From Candidatus Falkowiibacteriota bacterium (GTDB lineage Bacteria > Patescibacteriota > Patescibacteriia > CAIXNZ01): a stretch of 7,677 bases of DNA. The DNA lies in contig CAIXNZ010000064.1 of assembly GCA_903920975.1 (NCBI GenBank), forward strand, positions 1-7,677, read 5' to 3'. A program made the translations under genes and the position numbers. Positions 5,231 through 7,677 of this stretch are shown in pieces (position 1 is the first letter of the stretch; every line of letters starts with the position of its first letter). The notes under the pieces are model-generated. The model saw nothing but the letters and a program-made list of their open reading frames with translations. It was not told the origin of the DNA and did not search any database.

Positions 5231-5552
5231 AAATTCCTCCTTGGTGTTTGAATTTTTATATATTTATTAATTTTTCAATCCCCGATAAAGGGCTAGAGTT
5301 TCCCCCGATATAAAAAGTACATTTTATTTGCTGGGGGCCTCAAATAGCCCTTTACCCGAGACTCAAAATAATTGGCAAGAAACTGGAGGTATTGTCCCGA
5401 TTTGCACCGGAACGCCCGACTTTGAGCACAAGGCTCTGCCAGGTAAAACATTAGAGATAGGGAGTTTCTAGCCTAGGCCAGTAACTATCTAAACCCTAAT
5501 GCCACTACTACCCCCATTTTTCTGCCAACTATATTTTCTTATTATCAAAGAA
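5231..5552 (-). promoter_or_regulatory. Long, highly folded leader RNA (candidate riboswitch, attenuator or ncRNA)
   Basis: From the predicted transcript start near 5552 to the 34-aa ORF there are about 320 nt with no ORF but strong inverted repeats. A compound hairpin spans 5286-5354: a 10-bp outer stem (5286-5295/5345-5354), then GAG/CTC and CCCCC/GGGGG (5302-5306/5333-5337), then ATAAAA/TTTTAT. A second arm pairs 5449-5454 with 5496-5501 and 5455-5460 with 5485-5490. AGAAACT (5378-5384) could also pair with AGTTTCT (5463-5469), crossing the second arm like a pseudoknot. TCGGG occurs five times on the transcribed strand. I could not match it to tmRNA, RNase P, 6S or a riboswitch consensus I know. 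The ACCTCC at 5390-5385 could pair with the downstream ribosome site. Confidence 0.5.
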
Positions 5553-5558
5553 TTACTC

Positions 5559-5587
5559 ATAATATCATATATTTAATGTTTTGTCAA
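5559..5587 (-). promoter_or_regulatory. Near-consensus sigma70 promoter driving the middle unit
   Basis: On the minus strand, TTGACA (5587-5582), a 17-nt spacer and TATTAT (5564-5559) give a perfect -35 and a 5-of-6 -10 at ideal spacing. Initiation is expected near 5552. Just upstream of the -35, ACATG-acaa-CATGT (5589-5602) is an inverted repeat suited to a repressor or activator. This is the strongest promoter sequence in the window, which implies high transcription of the folded leader and the genes after it. Confidence 0.8.
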
Positions 5588-5682
5588 TACATGACAACAT
5601 GTACTTGGCTAAAATTAGCTAAAAAATGGTTATAAAAATATATAAAAGTCAGCTCAAATTAACACTTTTTTTAGAGTAAATT

Positions 5683-5715
5683 AAAAAACACTCCCGCAAA
5701 GCGGGAGCGTTTTTT
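5683..5715 (-). terminator. Intrinsic terminator of rpoC
   Basis: CTCCCGC (5691-5697), loop AAA and GCGGGAG (5701-5707) form the core, extended by C/G at 5689/5709 and the A6/T6 flanks. The 5690/5708 pair is a G-U wobble in minus-strand RNA but an A-C clash in plus-strand RNA, matching the direction of rpoC, which stops 16 nt earlier. A T6 run follows on the minus strand. Between this terminator and the promoter at 5559-5587 there are about 95 AT-rich bases with no ORF. Confidence 0.9.
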
Positions 5716-5730
5716 ATATTATATATCTTT

Positions 5731-7677
5731 TTATTCCTTGATCTTTGCTCTAAACCCAGTACCAGCCGGAATAAGACGACCAATAATCACGTTTTCTTTT
5801 AAGCCTTCAAGTTTGTCAACCTTGCCTGAAACAGCGGCATTAATTAAAACCCTGGATGTCTCTTGGAAAGAGGCGGCTGATAAGAAGCTGCGTGTTGTTA
5901 ATGACACTTTAGTAACGCCTAAAAATAATTCTTCATAAGTGGCTAAGGCCCCGCCTTGTTTTTTAACCTCATCATTGGCTTCAAGTACTTCTGATTTTTC
6001 TAAAATTTCACCGGGCAATAAATTAGTATCACCTGAATCTTTGACCACAATTCTGCTAAATAATTGCTTGATAATAACCTCAATGTGCTTTTCGTTTAAT
6101 CTCTGGCCCTGGGAAGCATAAATATATTGGATTTCCTTGACAATATATTTTTCAATGTCACTTTTGCCCTTTAGCTTGAAGAGTTGATGCAGGTCTAAAC
6201 TGCCCTCTGTCAATTGGTCACCTTTTTTCGCAAAATCACCATCTTTTATCAAAATACGATAACCGGGTGGCACAATATATTCTTTTTCTTTTTCAACCTG
6301 AGTGATGACTTTTATTGATTTTTCAGAAACTTTTACCAAGCCTGATCTTTTGGCTTTTATCTCTTCCGCAGCTATAACAAACAAAGTGTCGCCTTTTTTA
6401 ATTTTATCACCCTCTTTAACCTTTATTTCCGCTTTCTTACCCTTGAGAGGATAAGTATCTTCCTCAACATCATCAAATTTAAGTTTAATTATCTTTTGTC
6501 CGTGAGTGGTGCTAAATAAGACTCGGCCCTTTTCATCTTCAATTCTTTTTGGCGCATCTGATACAGAAACCAGGCCATCAACTTCGGCGATAAAGGCCTT
6601 TCTTTTTGGCGGACGAGCTTCAAATAATTCTTCAACCCTAGGCAAACCCTGAGTAATATCAGTGCCGGCAATACCGCCAGTATGGAAGGTCCTCATTGTT
6701 AACTGGGTGCCTGGTTCACCGATACTTTGAGCGGCAATGATACCGACTGCCGTGCCCAATTTCACCATTTTATTATAACCCAAATCATAGCCATAACATT
6801 TTTGGCACACGCCTTTGTACATTTTGCAGGTCAAAACAGAGCGTACATTTATTTGGTCCAAATCTAATTTTTTTAATTTTCGAGCGGCCGCTTCAGTGAT
6901 TAATTCGCCTTTATTGACAACCACTTCCTTGGTTGCTGGATCAATAATTTTTTCCAGACATACCCTGCCCCAAATGCGGTCAATAAGATCGACACCAATA
7001 TCTTCACTTTCTTTTTTTGTATAAATCATACCTTCTCTGTCTCCGCAATCTTCTTCCTTAACCACTACATCTTGGGCAACATCAATTAATCTGCGAGTTA
7101 AATAACCGGCATTGGCAGTTCTTAAAGCCGTATCAGTCAAACCTTTTCTTGAGCCGTGAGTGGAGATAAAGAATTCCAAAACATCAAAGCCCTGTTTAAA
7201 GCTACCTTTGACTGGCAATTCAATAATTTCACCAGCTGGGTTTGACACCAAGCCTTTCATGCCAACCATCTGCGTCACCTGAGCCCATGATCCACGGGCG
7301 CCCGAGATCACCATGGTATAGACAGAGCCGTTCTTGTCCAATTTTTCTTTACCCAAGGCAACAATTTTATCTTTAATGCCAGTCCAAACTTCAATAATTT
7401 TGGCATGTCTCTCGCTTTTGGTTAAAAGACCTTGCGAATATTGACTGTCTATTTCATCAATCATTTTATCCCCTTCTTTAATAATGACTTCTTTTTCTGT
7501 TAAAGTCGGTAAATCATCCATGCCCCAGGAAAACCCGCTTAAAGTAAGGTAATAAAAACCAGCATCTTTAATGGCATCAAGAATATGCGCTGTTTTTTCC
7601 GTGCCCAAAATTTCTATGCAATATTTTATAATGTCCCCTAAATTTTTTGTGGTAATTTGTTCATTATAAAATTGCAT
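5731..7677 (-). CDS. rpoC: DNA-directed RNA polymerase subunit beta', C-terminal half (cut by window edge)
   Basis: The visible 648 codons end at a TAA (5733-5731). The Met at the right edge (7677-7675) falls within the conserved middle of beta', so it is internal and not a start. Visible landmarks are SGFSWGMDDL near 47-56; bridge-helix sequence GFDVLEFFISTHGSRKG near 163-179; the second zinc site with C211, C284, C291 and C294 (CKMYKGVCQKC); and the trigger loop AAQSIGEPGTQLTMRTFHTG near 315-334. PRVEELFEARPP follows almost directly, so there is no large insertion in the trigger loop of the kind E. coli carries. The C-terminus is RLIPAGTGFRAKIKE. Beta' forms part of the catalytic centre of RNA polymerase. 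The gene has typical AT-rich codon use and its own terminator at 5683-5715. Confidence 0.98.
   Translation of the reverse strand: MQFYNEQITTKNLGDIIKYCIEILGTEKTAHILDAIKDAGFYYLTLSGFSWGMDDLPTLTEKEVIIKEGDKMIDEIDSQYSQGLLTKSERHAKIIEVWTGIKDKIVALGKEKLDKNGSVYTMVISGARGSWAQVTQMVGMKGLVSNPAGEIIELPVKGSFKQGFDVLEFFISTHGSRKGLTDTALRTANAGYLTRRLIDVAQDVVVKEEDCGDREGMIYTKKESEDIGVDLIDRIWGRVCLEKIIDPATKEVVVNKGELITEAAARKLKKLDLDQINVRSVLTCKMYKGVCQKCYGYDLGYNKMVKLGTAVGIIAAQSIGEPGTQLTMRTFHTGGIAGTDITQGLPRVEELFEARPPKRKAFIAEVDGLVSVSDAPKRIEDEKGRVLFSTTHGQKIIKLKFDDVEEDTYPLKGKKAEIKVKEGDKIKKGDTLFVIAAEEIKAKRSGLVKVSEKSIKVITQVEKEKEYIVPPGYRILIKDGDFAKKGDQLTEGSLDLHQLFKLKGKSDIEKYIVKEIQYIYASQGQRLNEKHIEVIIKQLFSRIVVKDSGDTNLLPGEILEKSEVLEANDEVKKQGGALATYEELFLGVTKVSLTTRSFLSAASFQETSRVLINAAVSGKVDKLEGLKENVIIGRLIPAGTGFRAKIKE

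Noticed and set aside
5231..5552. Leader as tmRNA, RNase P RNA or 6S RNA
   Set aside because: No tRNA-like GGTTCGA end or tag ORF, no RNase P conserved blocks, and no single long interrupted hairpin of the 6S type were seen.
3191..5602. CRISPR array, retron or insertion sequence in the middle unit
   Set aside because: There are no regularly spaced repeats, no reverse transcriptase or transposase coding sequence, and no long terminal inverted repeats. Only one 11-bp direct repeat was found.
7675..7677. Met codon at the right edge as the start of rpoC
   Set aside because: The following residues align with the middle of beta' (before the bridge helix and second zinc site), so this Met is internal and the gene continues beyond the window.

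Overview
The window looks like chromosome from a small-genome, AT-rich bacterium, most likely a member of the Patescibacteria (CPR). This is an inference from the IF-2 N-terminus, the RNase Y and RpoC sequences, and the weak Shine-Dalgarno sites in front of the housekeeping genes. No rRNA or marker search was possible, so the lineage is tentative. Two parts differ sharply in base composition: a sampled 60-base line inside the RNase Y gene (781-840) has 21 G+C, while one inside the unknown gene (4081-4140) has 39.

Left part, 1-3190. The first 49 codons of infB (IF-2) run leftward off the edge from a clear promoter (205-233). Divergently, a rightward cluster encodes RNase Y (rny), a YmdB-type metallophosphoesterase and an HU-type DNA-binding protein, with 4 and 28 nt gaps, closed by a strong terminator at 3163-3190. 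Membrane-anchored RNase Y and the cyclic-nucleotide phosphodiesterase YmdB are also neighbours in Bacillus, so this is an RNA-decay pair followed by a nucleoid protein.

Middle part, about 3200-5590. This is the unusual region: a GC-rich, hairpin-rich unit on the minus strand. A near-consensus promoter (5559-5587) fires into a roughly 320-nt highly folded leader. A possible 34-aa ORF follows, then a 160-nt spacer with a hairpin, then a 321-aa protein I do not recognise (3997-4962), a row of four hairpins, a possible 50-aa ORF, and about 430 nt dense in inverted repeats, ending near a GC-rich hairpin at 3204-3234. Each ORF here has a canonical AAGGAGG site, unlike the housekeeping genes. This region is the best candidate for something undescribed.

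Right part, 5683-7677. The C-terminal half of rpoC (RNA polymerase beta') runs leftward from the right edge and ends at its own terminator (5683-5715). The middle unit therefore lies downstream of rpoC on the same strand but has its own promoter.
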